From Deinococcus marmoris (GTDB lineage: Bacteria; Deinococcota; Deinococci; Deinococcales; Deinococcaceae), in contig NZ_MSTI01000143.1 of assembly GCF_001949125.1 (NCBI RefSeq), positions 1 to 27,686 on the forward strand: a stretch of 27,686 bases of DNA. Reading direction: 5' to 3'. The position numbers and the translations under genes are program-made. Shown here piece after piece: positions 20,238 to 27,686 of this stretch (position 1 is its first letter; every line of letters starts with the position of its first letter). The notes beneath the pieces are model-generated. The model saw only the letters and a list, made by a program, of their open reading frames with translations, made no database searches and had not been told where the DNA came from.

Positions 20238-20252
20238 AAAAGTGTCTGGGAC
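20238..20252. repeat. Vestige resembling the IS5 element's left end
   Basis: AAAAGTGTCTGGGAC here matches AAAAGTGCCTGGGAC just inside the left end of the IS5 element (26084-26098) at 14 of 15 bases. No transposase remains. The rest of the 20148-20425 spacer is relatively AT-rich and holds no supported gene; it probably contains the promoter of the dehydratase gene. Confidence 0.4.
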
Positions 20253-20425
20253 TATGAATTACGTAGAAAGCCTGCACTTTTTCTGCTAGATTAACGATGA
20301 GATTTAAGGTCTTCCCATGAGATGAAGGTCAACGGCTCTCTGGCCCGAGCCGTAACTTCCCCAATAGACCTGATGATATTGCGCGTCCGAATTCTGGGTC
20401 TGGAAAATAATATGAACGAAAAACG

Positions 20426-22249
20426 ATGACCAGCGCCACGGGTAAATTCCTGCTCGATCTGTTCGTCTTCACACTGGCGGCGGTCCTGGCCTACGTTCTG
20501 CGCCTGGACGATGCGCTGGGAAGCGTGGACCTCTCGATTCTGATCTATGCCCTGGTCGGGTTGCCGCTGAAATGGCTGGCCCTGCGGTATTTCCGGGTCT
20601 CGCGGCACATCTGGCGCTATGTAACTTTCGAGGATCTGAGCAAGCTGGCATCCATGACCGGGCTGGTGACGCTGGCCCTGCTGCTGCTGACGCCCGTGCT
20701 GCGGCTGTGGATTTTTGTGCCCTGGTCCATTCCGCTGATTGAGGGCGTGCTGGCGCTAGCCCTGCTGTCGGGTCTGCGGCTGCTGGTTCGCTGGCGGCTG
20801 GGCCGCCGTCGCCGCCGCCTGTCCACCCACGCGCAGGCCCCGGACCGGGTGCTGATCGCCGGAGCCGGGGACGCGGGCCGCCTGATGGCCGCCGAACTGC
20901 TGAGATCGCCGGAAAAGGGCATGGAGCCGGTGGGCTTCATCGACGATTCGGCGGAGAAGACTGGCATGGTACTGGTGGGTCTGCCGGTGCTGGGCAGGCT
21001 GTCACATCTGAGTCAGGCTGTGGAGGACACCGGAGCCACCCTGCTGGTGATTGCCATGCCCTCGGCAGGGGGGCAGATCATCCGGCAATACGTGAACGCG
21101 GCGCGTACAGCGGGTTTGCAGGCGCGCACGGTGCCCGGGCTGTACGAATTGATGGGCGGTCAGGTCACCACCAACCAGCTCCGCAGCGTCAGCGTCGAGG
21201 ATCTGCTGCGCCGTGCCCCGGTGGACATCGATCAGGACAGTATTTCCCACTATCTCAAAGGTCAGACGGTGCTGGTTACGGGTGCGGGCGGCTCCATCGG
21301 TTCGGAGCTGGTGCGACAGCTCTCGCGCTTTCGCCCGGCCCGGCTGGTGCTGGTGGGGCGCGGTGAGAACAGCATCTTTGCTATCGAGCAGGAGATGAAG
21401 CGCGAATGGCCCGACATCCAGGTCACGGCCCTGATTGCCGACGTGCGGAATCCGTCGCGTCTGGAATTCATCTTCGAGACGTACCGGCCCGGTGTGGTCT
21501 TTCACGCTGCCGCCCACAAGCACGTCCCGTTGATGGAGGCCGCGCCCAGCGAGGCGGTTCACAACAACATCCTGGGCACCCGCAACGTGGCCGAACTGTG
21601 CCTGAAATACGGGGTCACGCGGCTGGTGAACATCTCCACCGACAAGGCGGTCAACCCCACATCGGTGATGGGGGCCAGCAAACGCATTGCCGAGATGGTG
21701 ATTGCTGACGCCGCCTCACGCGCAGCAGCCGGGCAGGCGTTCGTATCGGTGCGCTTCGGCAATGTGCTGGGTAGCCGGGGCAGCGTGGTTCCCACCTTCT
21801 TGCAGCAGATTCAACTGGGCGGCCCGGTGACCATCACCCACCCGGACATGACCCGTTATTTCATGACCATCCCGGAGGCCAGCCGTCTGGTGTTGCAGGC
21901 GGGCGGTCTGGCCGACAATGGCAGCGTCTATCTCTTGAACATGGGCGAGCCGGTCAAGATCGCCGATCTGGCCCGCGACGTGATCCGCCTGACCGGCGCG
22001 CAGGATATCGAGGTGGTCTTCAGCGGCATGCGCCCCGGCGAAAAGCTGTACGAGGAACTGCTGACCAGCGGCGAGGACGTGATTCCCACCAGCCACACCG
22101 AGATCTTCTCGGCCCGCTTGCAACAAGTCCAGCCAGGACAGCTCACGTGCCTTCTGGCAGACCTGAGCGCCGCCGCCGGGCACGAGGACGCCCGCGCCAT
22201 CCGCACCCTGCTGCACGGGGCTATTCACGAAAGTCAGATGCAGGTCTGA
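20426..22249 (+). CDS. Membrane-anchored nucleotide-sugar 4,6-dehydratase (CapD/WbpM type)
   Basis: 607 residues. Four transmembrane helices lie in residues about 8-122 and end in a basic cluster (RRRRRR region, 125-131). A first Rossmann domain has GAGDAG at 146-151. The catalytic SDR domain has TGAGGSIGSE at 285-294 and AAHKHVPLME. TSVMGASK (412-419) has Met where other SDRs have the catalytic Tyr, the Ser-Met-Lys arrangement of WbpM/PglF-type UDP-sugar 4,6-dehydratases. It probably makes a 4-keto-6-deoxy sugar for surface glycans. The true sugar is unknown, and no glycosyltransferase is adjacent. A five-codon ORF (20412-20429) overlaps the ATG. Confidence 0.9.
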   Translation: MTSATGKFLLDLFVFTLAAVLAYVLRLDDALGSVDLSILIYALVGLPLKWLALRYFRVSRHIWRYVTFEDLSKLASMTGLVTLALLLLTPVLRLWIFVPWSIPLIEGVLALALLSGLRLLVRWRLGRRRRRLSTHAQAPDRVLIAGAGDAGRLMAAELLRSPEKGMEPVGFIDDSAEKTGMVLVGLPVLGRLSHLSQAVEDTGATLLVIAMPSAGGQIIRQYVNAARTAGLQARTVPGLYELMGGQVTTNQLRSVSVEDLLRRAPVDIDQDSISHYLKGQTVLVTGAGGSIGSELVRQLSRFRPARLVLVGRGENSIFAIEQEMKREWPDIQVTALIADVRNPSRLEFIFETYRPGVVFHAAAHKHVPLMEAAPSEAVHNNILGTRNVAELCLKYGVTRLVNISTDKAVNPTSVMGASKRIAEMVIADAASRAAAGQAFVSVRFGNVLGSRGSVVPTFLQQIQLGGPVTITHPDMTRYFMTIPEASRLVLQAGGLADNGSVYLLNMGEPVKIADLARDVIRLTGAQDIEVVFSGMRPGEKLYEELLTSGEDVIPTSHTEIFSARLQQVQPGQLTCLLADLSAAAGHEDARAIRTLLHGAIHESQMQV

Positions 22250-22511
22250 AGCGTGGGAGAGGAGGCGTGCCGGGCCAGCCCTCGATTCTGATTTCTGGGC
22301 TTGATGGGGCCTCTGACTGACGGTGTTGAGAAACACCTGAACATCCGAACGGGACTTGCAGAGCTGGGAAGCAGAGAAGTAGCTCTCTATGGGTGCTGTT
22401 CCACGATGGCAGTCTGTTCATGACGAGAGCGAGACGGAGAAAAACGGGTTCCAGGCATGGAGTACGGGAATCGGCACTGTTTGAGGAAAGAACCCTGCCC
22501 AGACAGGTTTT
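22250..22511. other. 262-bp spacer with a repeat shared with the MITE
   Basis: No gene is supported between the convergent dehydratase and kinase genes. Bases 22352-22378 match 24408-24434 inside the MITE-like element at 25 of 27 positions. Nearby GAGAGCGAGA blocks also recall that element, so this may be a decayed copy that has lost its ends. Confidence 0.5.
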
Positions 22512-23630
22512 TCATGAACTGGAAGTTGTCAGTTGATTGTGTCCTGAACCATGCGCTGCTAGCAGGGTCAAGGTGAAGGTGCTGCCTGACGGTCCTGAAC
22601 TCACCGTCAGGTTGCCGCCCATGCGGGTGGCCAGACCCCGCGCGATGGTCAGGCCCACGCCGCTGCCGTCTCCGCGCGTGCGCGCCGGATCGACGCGGTA
22701 AAAGCGCTCGAAGATGCGGCCCTGATGTTCGGGCGGAATGCCGCCCCCCGTATCTGCTACCGTGAACACCACGTCACCGCCTCGCCGCTCGGTTCCCAGC
22801 GTGACCAGGCCCCCGCGCAGCGTGTGCCGCAGGGCGTTGCCCAGCAGGTTGGAGAGGATCTGCGAGGCCCGCTCAAAGTCCGCTGTGACGTGCGGCAGCT
22901 CCCCGGCGTTCCCCTGGATCAGCACCACGCCGCGTTCCTCGTAAGCGCCTGCAAAACGTTCGTGGGCATGGGCGATCAGGAGAGCGGGGGCAAAGTCGCT
23001 GGGGTGCAGGTCCACCGCGCCCGCCTCCACCCGCGAGACCACGCTTAAATCCTGCGCCAGCCGCTCCATCGCCGCCGTCTCGCGCAGGATGGCCCCTGCT
23101 ACGGCTTCCGGCGGCATCACGCCGTCTTTCATGGCCTCGGCATAGCCACGCAGGGCAGACAGCGGTGTTCGCAACTCGTGGGCCACGTTGGAAATCAGTT
23201 CCACGCGCCCCTGCTCCACCTGCTGCAAGGACGCCGCCATGCGGTTGAAGTGCCGCGCCACGTCGGTCAGCTCATCGCGGCCCTCCTCCGGCAGCCGCCG
23301 CGCGTAGTCGCCGGTGGCGATGGCATGGCTGCCGTCGCGCAGCAGCGTCACCGAGCGGACCACCCGCCGCGCGGACAGCAGCGCGGTCAGGGCGGCCACC
23401 ACCAGCGCCAGCGGCAGAGAGGCCAGCAGCGCCGCATTCAGGGTACGCCGCACGCCGCGTTCCAAGTCCGGGCGCAGGCTGGCCCCGTCGGGGCCGATCA
23501 GCGTCACCATCTGCTCGACGTGATGGCGGATGAACGCTGAGGCCAGCGCCTCGCTGATCAGCAGCACTGCGCCCAGCGCGACGCAGATCACCAGGAGATG
23601 GGACAGGAAGAGGCGGGTGTAGAGCTTCAT
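22512..23630 (-). CDS. Sensor histidine kinase
   Basis: 372 residues. Helices at about 7-33 and 66-88 flank a short extracytoplasmic loop of about 30 residues, so sensing may be within or near the membrane. A HAMP domain covers about 88-140. The HisKA domain has SNVAHELRTPLS with the phosphorylated His at 151. The HATPase domain has the N box (LSNLLGNALRHT), G1 (VADTGGGIPPEH), F box (FERFYR) and G2 (GDGSGVGLTI). The ATG overlaps the regulator's stop codon as ATGA, so the two are translationally coupled and form a two-component system. The signal and targets are unknown. Confidence 0.93.
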   Translation of the reverse strand: MKLYTRLFLSHLLVICVALGAVLLISEALASAFIRHHVEQMVTLIGPDGASLRPDLERGVRRTLNAALLASLPLALVVAALTALLSARRVVRSVTLLRDGSHAIATGDYARRLPEEGRDELTDVARHFNRMAASLQQVEQGRVELISNVAHELRTPLSALRGYAEAMKDGVMPPEAVAGAILRETAAMERLAQDLSVVSRVEAGAVDLHPSDFAPALLIAHAHERFAGAYEERGVVLIQGNAGELPHVTADFERASQILSNLLGNALRHTLRGGLVTLGTERRGGDVVFTVADTGGGIPPEHQGRIFERFYRVDPARTRGDGSGVGLTIARGLATRMGGNLTVSSGPSGSTFTLTLLAAHGSGHNQLTTSSS

Positions 23631-24313
23631 TCGCCCTCACCGCCCGTCAGTTCCTCCCTGAAACGGTAGCCCACCCCGCGCACCGTCTCGATATAGCGGG
23701 GAGCGTCGGCATTGTCGCCCAGCTTGCGGCGCAGCGCCGTGACATGCACGTCCACCACCCGCGCGGTGCTGGGAAAGTCGTGGCCCCAGACCCGCTCCAG
23801 CAGCCGCTCGCGCGTCCAGACCAGTCCCGGGTGCTGCGCGAAGGTACTCAGCAGGTCGTATTCCAGCTTGGACAGCTCCAGCGGCTGGCCCGCCAGCTTG
23901 GCGCGGCGGGCGCGCAGGTCCAGGTCCAGATCGCCGCTGTGGATCTCATGACGCACGCCCGCGCGGCGCAGCAGGGCGTGAACGCGTGCCATCACCTCGC
24001 GCGGGCTGAAGGGCTTGACCACGTAGTCGTCCACACCCAGGGCCAGGCCACGCAGTTTGTCCTCCTCCTCGCCGCGCGCGGTCAGCATCAGCAGGGGCAA
24101 CTCCAGCCCCGCCGCCCGCGCTTCACGGGCCAGGTCCAGACCGCTGACCCACGGCAGCATCCAGTCCAGAATCGCCAGATCGGCGCGCGGCAACAATTCG
24201 CGGGCCTGATGGCCGTCAGATGCCTGCAAGACCTCGTAACCCTCGCCGCTCAGGTAGGCGTGCAGAATTTCGAGGATGGCGGGGTCATCGTCAACGATCA
24301 GAACACGGGCCAT
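23627..24313 (-). CDS. OmpR/PhoB-family response regulator
   Basis: 228 residues. The receiver domain (about 1-115) has the acidic pair DDD at 8-10, the phosphorylated Asp50 in LAILDWMLP, and Lys in VVKPFSPRE. The winged-helix DNA-binding domain (about 130-225) ends RGVGYRFREEL, typical of the OmpR/PhoB class. GGAGGCGGAG precedes the ATG (24311-24313). It is the first gene of a two-gene operon with the histidine kinase. The MITE-like element begins 26 bases upstream, so the operon's promoter may lie in or be altered by that element. Confidence 0.94.
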   Translation of the reverse strand: MARVLIVDDDPAILEILHAYLSGEGYEVLQASDGHQARELLPRADLAILDWMLPWVSGLDLAREARAAGLELPLLMLTARGEEEDKLRGLALGVDDYVVKPFSPREVMARVHALLRRAGVRHEIHSGDLDLDLRARRAKLAGQPLELSKLEYDLLSTFAQHPGLVWTRERLLERVWGHDFPSTARVVDVHVTALRRKLGDNADAPRYIETVRGVGYRFREELTGGEGE

Positions 24314-24338
24314 CTCCGCCTCCCGCTTACCCTGCGCC

Positions 24339-24488
24339 CTAGAGCAGTTGTCATAAAAAGACCATTTTTATGACCGAGCAGAGCGAGAGACTTTTGCGGA
24401 GCAGGATGGACTTGCAAAGCTGCGAAGCAGAGAATGGAGTCACCGGAAGTCTCTTTTTCCGGTGACGTAATTCGGAGAACTGCTCTAG
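24339..24488. mobile_element. 150-bp MITE-like palindromic element
   Basis: The element is bounded by perfect 11-bp terminal inverted repeats: CTAGAGCAGTT at 24339-24349 and AACTGCTCTAG at 24478-24488. Inside are two perfect 10-bp hairpins: GTCATAAAAA / TTTTTATGAC (24350-24374) and GTCACCGGAA / TTCCGGTGAC (24439-24466). It has no coding capacity, as expected of a non-autonomous element. Its right end contains the stop codon of the DUF305 gene. No clear target duplication is seen beyond the CTAG within the repeats. Confidence 0.75.
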
Positions 24489-25057
24489 AATCCGCGTTTG
24501 ATCAGCCACTGGCGGTAAGCGTACATCTCGTCGGCCTGCGTGCGGATGATGTCGCGGGACAGGCCCAGCACGCGGGCGTCGCTGCTCTTTTGCAGGGCCA
24601 GACTCGCCATGTCGATGGCGCTGGCGTGATGCGGCAGCATGCCTTCCACGAAGCCCCGGTCACTGTCCTTGTTGGCCTTGAGCGACATCATCATGTCCTT
24701 CATTTCAGCGTTCATTCCCGTCTGTGCGCCCTTGTCCACGCCGCCCAGGGTTTTCAGCCAGGCGTTCATCTCGCCGATTTCTTTTTGCTGGACGCCAATA
24801 ACGTCCGCCGTCCATTTCTTGACCTGAGCGTCCTTGACGGTGTTCAGCACGGCTTTGCTCATGTCCACCGCGCCCTGATGGTGAACGATCATCATGGAGA
24901 GGAAGGCGCGGTCAAACGACTTGCCCTTCAGGGTGTCCAGTGCGCCGTTCATGGTGGTGCCGTGGTTCATGCCGGGCATGGCATTCTGGGACATGTTCAT
25001 CTGCGCATGGGCCAGGGGCGTGAGGGTGAGGGCCAGAAGTAATGCGAGGCGTTTCAT
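24485..25057 (-). CDS. Secreted DUF305-family protein
   Basis: 190 residues from the ATG at 25055-25057. A signal peptide (MKRLALLLALTLTPLAHA, cleavage near residue 18) precedes a Met- and His-containing linker. DUF305 carries two HH motifs, IVHHQGAVDMS (59-60) and LPHHASAIDMA (143-144), a ferritin-like helical layout that may bind metal; the Met richness hints at copper, but this is inference. An extension to 25156 would hide the signal peptide and is rejected. The TAG stop lies entirely within the right inverted repeat of the MITE-like element, so the gene's last codons may have been changed by its insertion. Confidence 0.85.
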   Translation of the reverse strand: MKRLALLLALTLTPLAHAQMNMSQNAMPGMNHGTTMNGALDTLKGKSFDRAFLSMMIVHHQGAVDMSKAVLNTVKDAQVKKWTADVIGVQQKEIGEMNAWLKTLGGVDKGAQTGMNAEMKDMMMSLKANKDSDRGFVEGMLPHHASAIDMASLALQKSSDARVLGLSRDIIRTQADEMYAYRQWLIKRGF

Positions 25058-25152
25058 GGCCTCAGCGTGGGGCAGCGGTGTTAAGGGGCTGTAAAGCGGG
25101 TGCGGGGCGCGGGCGTCTGGGTGATGGCGGCATCTCCTGGACTTCCTATGTG

Positions 25153-26004
25153 TCAACGGTCACCGTGAGCCATCCAGAATGCTTTCAGCTCCGCCGCCTG
25201 CCTTCGTCCCTGGTCGCGGCCCGCCTGGGCCGTTCCCGCGCGCCGCGCCGGGTCCAGCACGTTGGGGCCGATGGCTTCCACCGACGCGGCATCTGGCTCA
25301 GCCATCCGAACGGCTGAGCCGGACGCCTCCAGCGCCGCCACCTCCCCTGGCAACGGTGACTGTGCGTCGAGCTTGAGCAGGGACAGCACCAGCACGCGCC
25401 GCGCCCCCTGGGCCAGATCGGCATTGGTTACCGAGCGGACCCCACCGTCCATGTAGCGTTGGCCCCCGATGGTCACGGGCGGCCACACCCCCGGCACCGC
25501 GCAGCTCGCGGCCACGGCGTCGGTGAGCAGCACACCTGCGTCCCGGTCAAAGAAACGTGGCTCGCCTGTTCCTGTATCGACAGCCACGATCACCAGGCGC
25601 TGTGCGGGCCACTCGGGGTTGGGCAGGCGGGAAGCGATGATGGCGCGGCGTTCGGTCTCGGACACACCGGAGACGCCCAGGGCCATCTGCCCGATGCGCT
25701 GCCGGATGGCCGTGGGGTCCGGCCCCACCTCCTGCATGATCGCGGCGAAGGTGCGGCCCATCGCTTCGGCGTCGAAGTTGGCGGCCTGTTCTGAGGAGGG
25801 TTCGAGCTGGCGGTTGTAAAGCTGTTCCAACGCCATGCCGCCCGTGATCTGCGCCCCGACGGAGGAGCCTGCCGAGGTGCCGACGATCAGGTCTGCGTCG
25901 CGGAGGTCCAGGCCCTCGTCCAGCAGGCCCGTCAGGAAGCCCAGGCCCCAGGCGATGCCCGTGACGCCTCCGCCCCCCAACACCAATGCGCGTTCAACAG
26001 TCAT
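25153..26004 (-). CDS. Patatin-like phospholipase family protein
   Basis: 283 residues from the ATG at 26002-26004. The oxyanion-hole segment LGGGGVTG lies at 9-16. The nucleophile elbow GTSAG, with Ser44, is at 42-46, and the catalytic Asp186 is in YMDGGVRS. AASCAVPGVWPP is another patatin block. Patatin-like proteins hydrolyse acyl esters with a Ser-Asp dyad, here as a cytosolic protein with no signal peptide. The open frame continues upstream to 26115, but that part lies mostly within the IS5 element and is not used. The promoter region is therefore short, 67 bases, and the IS is close enough to affect it. Confidence 0.88.
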   Translation of the reverse strand: MTVERALVLGGGGVTGIAWGLGFLTGLLDEGLDLRDADLIVGTSAGSSVGAQITGGMALEQLYNRQLEPSSEQAANFDAEAMGRTFAAIMQEVGPDPTAIRQRIGQMALGVSGVSETERRAIIASRLPNPEWPAQRLVIVAVDTGTGEPRFFDRDAGVLLTDAVAASCAVPGVWPPVTIGGQRYMDGGVRSVTNADLAQGARRVLVLSLLKLDAQSPLPGEVAALEASGSAVRMAEPDAASVEAIGPNVLDPARRAGTAQAGRDQGRRQAAELKAFWMAHGDR

Positions 26005-26071
26005 GGCCCAATCATGCCGTGATCGGGAGACCAGGGCAAGCCAGGGAGACCTGAATACATCGGCCTGCCTG

Positions 26072-26943
26072 AGAGCGTGTTTTAAAAGTGCCTGGGACAT
26101 AGCGCTACGGGCCAAGTTCTGGCACGTTGCAGTTGATGAGAAGACAACGTTACTCCAGTGACCTGACCCGCAAACAGTTTAAGCGCCTTGAAGCTCTCCT
26201 GCCCGTCCCCAAGGCAGGTGGACGGCCCCGCACGATAGATCTGTATGAGGTGATGTGCGCAATTTTCTATGTCCTCAAGAATGGCTGTGCCTGGCGCGAT
26301 CTTCCTCATGATTTTCCAGTATGGCAGACGGTTTACAGCTACTTTCAGCGGTTCCAGCAGGACGGGACGTGGGAAGCGGTTGACCGCTTCCTGCTGCGCC
26401 GAACCCGCATCAACGCAGGACGGGATCCTGAACCCAGCGCGGGAAGCATCGACGCGCAAACCGTGCGCTGTGCGCCACAGGCAGGGATTCGTGGCATTGA
26501 CGCGGGGAAAAAGACCAACGGGCGCAAACGACACATCGCCGTGGATACGCTGGGCTTGCTGCTGCTGGTCATGGTGACCGCAGGGAGCGTGCAGGATCGG
26601 GCGCAAGCGCCGATTCTGCTGGCATTGCTCGCCCAACGATTTCCGCGCTTGCGACACATCTGGGCGGATGGTGGGTACACGGGTCACCCCGTGTCCTGGG
26701 CCAAAGAAGTCTTGAACTGGACCGTGAAGGTGGTCAAAAAGCTGGCTGGACAACAGGGTTTTGTGGTGTTGCACCGCCGCTGGGTGGTAGAGCGCACCAT
26801 TGCGTGGATGACCCGTTGCCGCCGATTGAGCCGGGATTACGAGGGCTTGCCCCAGACGACGGAGGCGTGGTTCTACCTGGCGAACATCCGGCTCATGTTG
26901 CGCCGCCTGGAACTTGGTGGCTGACCCTTTTAAAACACGCTCT
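26072..26943 (+). mobile_element. Complete IS5-family insertion sequence (872 bp)
   Basis: Terminal inverted repeats are AGAGCGTGTTTTAAAAGTG at 26072-26090 and the reverse complement of AGAGCGTGTTTTAAAAGGG at 26925-26943, 18 of 19 matching. One transposase fills the element. Flanking bases show no identical target duplication, which could mean a later rearrangement between IS copies. Confidence 0.88.
26136..26924 (+). CDS. IS5-family DDE transposase
   Basis: 262 residues from the ATG at 26136; a TTG at 26127 would add three. The N-terminal DUF4096-like part (LTRKQFKRLEALLP to DLPHDFPVWQTVYSYFQRF) precedes the RNase H-like DDE core. The acid residues are in GSIDAQTV, WADGGYTG and VVERTIAWMTR, so the triad is intact. 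The frame is continuous, unlike some IS427-group elements that need frameshifting. It looks complete and potentially active. The stop codon abuts the right inverted repeat. Confidence 0.93.
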   Translation: MRRQRYSSDLTRKQFKRLEALLPVPKAGGRPRTIDLYEVMCAIFYVLKNGCAWRDLPHDFPVWQTVYSYFQRFQQDGTWEAVDRFLLRRTRINAGRDPEPSAGSIDAQTVRCAPQAGIRGIDAGKKTNGRKRHIAVDTLGLLLLVMVTAGSVQDRAQAPILLALLAQRFPRLRHIWADGGYTGHPVSWAKEVLNWTVKVVKKLAGQQGFVVLHRRWVVERTIAWMTRCRRLSRDYEGLPQTTEAWFYLANIRLMLRRLELGG

Positions 26944-26944
26944 T

Positions 26945-27130
26945 AGAGGGGCGTCTCTCCAGACCTGTTCAGCGGCAGACCCCCGAACTGACGGAATGCC
27001 GATCAGTATCAGAAAAATGCTGAGTCACGCCAGTACCTCAACTACCAACGATATTTACCGCCACGTGCTGCCCAGCGAGGATAGAGCGCATGTCCTTGAT
27101 CTGTTCGCACTGCCAGACTCTCAGGATTGA
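26945..27130 (+). pseudogene. Tyrosine recombinase, C-terminal remnant
   Basis: Frame open into the IS end and closed by TGA at 27128-27130. The segment ISIRKMLSHASTSTTNDIYR matches the last part of the catalytic domain of phage/island integrases, with the conserved His in LSHAS and the nucleophile Tyr in IYRHV. The Arg-His-x-x-Arg part and N-terminal domains are gone. The gene was probably cut by an IS5-linked insertion or deletion. It points at a tRNA fragment 85 bases downstream, as for an integrase beside its attachment site. Confidence 0.8.
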
Positions 27131-27143
27131 GCTATTACAGTCG

Positions 27144-27183
27144 GAGACCCCAGGAAGCCTGTTCAGCCCTGGGGTCTCTTTCT
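27144..27183 (+). terminator. Terminator after the integrase remnant
   Basis: GAGACCCCAGG at 27144-27154 pairs with CCTGGGGTCTC at 27168-27178, a perfect 11-bp stem with TTTCTG after it. Confidence 0.8.
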
Positions 27184-27214
27184 GCGCTTACCGTGTTGGA
27201 CGGCATTTTTCTTG

Positions 27215-27260
27215 TGGTGCACCCCAATGGACTCGAACCATTGACCGACCGCTTAGAAGG
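27215..27260 (-). pseudogene. 3' half of tRNA-Arg (TCT), probable att-site scar
   Basis: The minus strand gives an anticodon loop CTTCTAA, 3' stem GCGGT, variable loop CGGTC, T arm AATGG-TTCGAGT-CCATT, acceptor GGGGTGC, discriminator A and CCA. The 5' half is missing: upstream of the loop the sequence is CTTCCC, which cannot pair with GCGGT. Integrases often leave such a tRNA 3'-half duplication at one end of an integrated element. The integrase remnant next to it supports this. The intact tRNA gene should lie elsewhere. Confidence 0.8.
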
Positions 27261-27400
27261 GGAAGAAAGCCTTCCTGAACCGTTCTGGAGCAGTTTTCGT
27301 AAAATCCTATAACATCGTCTGGAACGTTGTTTTTCTTCCCGCCGTATTTTTGAGTCGGTAAAGAATTCGGCCCGTTACGGGGCAGGGTAGAAGGCTGGAA

Positions 27401-27686
27401 TCATGACCGACATGGGTTCTTCATGACCACGGTGCTGAGCAGGCGCAGCACGCTCCACACCGTGTCCGTGATCCCGATGGCCATTGCTGGCGTCCGTTGC
27501 GCATATTGACGACGCCCCACCGGTTCATTCAACTTGACTCGCAGGCTCCGGTTCACCCGACAGAAGTTATAGATCCCATTGACCAGATCACTGACCGTCT
27601 GACGGACGTGGGGAAGCCTCGCAAACGCGAGGCTTCTGCGGACTTGGTGCGGATTCATACGCCGGGCCGTCCCGTTGTGCCGTTCC
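27401..27686 (-). CDS. Transposase C-terminal part (5' truncated by window edge)
   Basis: The frame is open from the window end to a TGA at 27401-27403. VSDLVNGIYNFCRVNRSLR and RTPAMAIGITDTVWS resemble the C-terminus of a DDE transposase type where YNFC-xxx-RSLR and RTPAMAxGxTDxxWS are recurrent. The ERHNGTARR segment at the very edge would carry the last acidic residue. The family assignment is by motif only. No inverted repeat edge could be fixed on the left. The stretch 27261-27400 holds nothing I can name. Confidence 0.7.
   Translation of the reverse strand, partial: ERHNGTARRMNPHQVRRSLAFARLPHVRQTVSDLVNGIYNFCRVNRSLRVKLNEPVGRRQYAQRTPAMAIGITDTVWSVLRLLSTVVMKNPCRS

Noticed and set aside
25058..25156. 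N-terminal extension of the DUF305 protein
   Set aside because: It would put 33 polar residues before a clear signal peptide.
26005..26115. N-terminal extension of the patatin-like protein
   Set aside because: Its first part is encoded by the end of the IS5 element, and the family's glycine-rich start follows the ATG at 26004 directly.
27614..27637. Perfect 10-bp hairpin (GAAGCCTCGC / GCGAGGCTTC)
   Set aside because: It lies inside the transposase coding frame without a T-tract, so coding constraint or chance explains it.

Overview
The window looks like the replication-origin segment of a Deinococcus chromosome. It is GC-rich, and the predicted proteins match Deinococcus-Thermus types, for example an omega subunit ending in repeated Glu-Arg and an EF-P with Arg at position 32. 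Several genes have leaderless-style starts, with a TAnnnT box 6 to 7 bases before the start codon. Both ends stop inside transposase genes, so this may be one whole contig of a draft assembly broken at insertion sequences.

Layout. 1-816: the 3' end of a transposase and a repeat-rich spacer. 817-6020: a TPR-GGDEF signalling protein, a DoxX-type membrane protein, dprA, a small unknown gene and an SDR-family epimerase. 6021-9230: the replication core, with dnaA (probably starting at ATC), oriC (12 DnaA boxes, a DnaA-trio tract and an AT-rich unwinding region), a 33-residue ORF overlapping dnaN, dnaN and three more DnaA boxes. 9234-14163: an NTF2-like protein, enolase, pyruvate kinase, a third DnaA-box cluster and tyrS. 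14340-16133: a compact MOSC / YqhA / trmK operon.

16127-17833: two related minus-strand modules, each a consensus promoter running almost straight into a terminator, then rpoZ and rplY (bL25/CTC). 18127-22249: efp, a short endonuclease V-like protein, a spermidine-synthase-like methyltransferase fold and a membrane-anchored nucleotide-sugar 4,6-dehydratase. 22512-24313: an overlapping histidine kinase / response regulator pair. 24339-24488: a 150-bp MITE-like palindromic element that supplies the stop codon of a secreted DUF305 protein. 25153-26004: a patatin-like lipase.

26072-27686: a mobile-DNA zone. It holds a complete 872-bp IS5-family element, the C-terminal remnant of a tyrosine recombinase, its terminator, the 3' half of a tRNA-Arg (a probable attachment-site scar) and another partial transposase.

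Most genes are housekeeping. The most unusual items are the twin promoter-terminator modules, the box spacing and extra DnaA-box clusters around oriC, the ATC start of dnaA, the dnaN-overlapping small ORF, and the MITE and att scars. I saw no defence system, CRISPR array, rRNA gene or intact tRNA gene.
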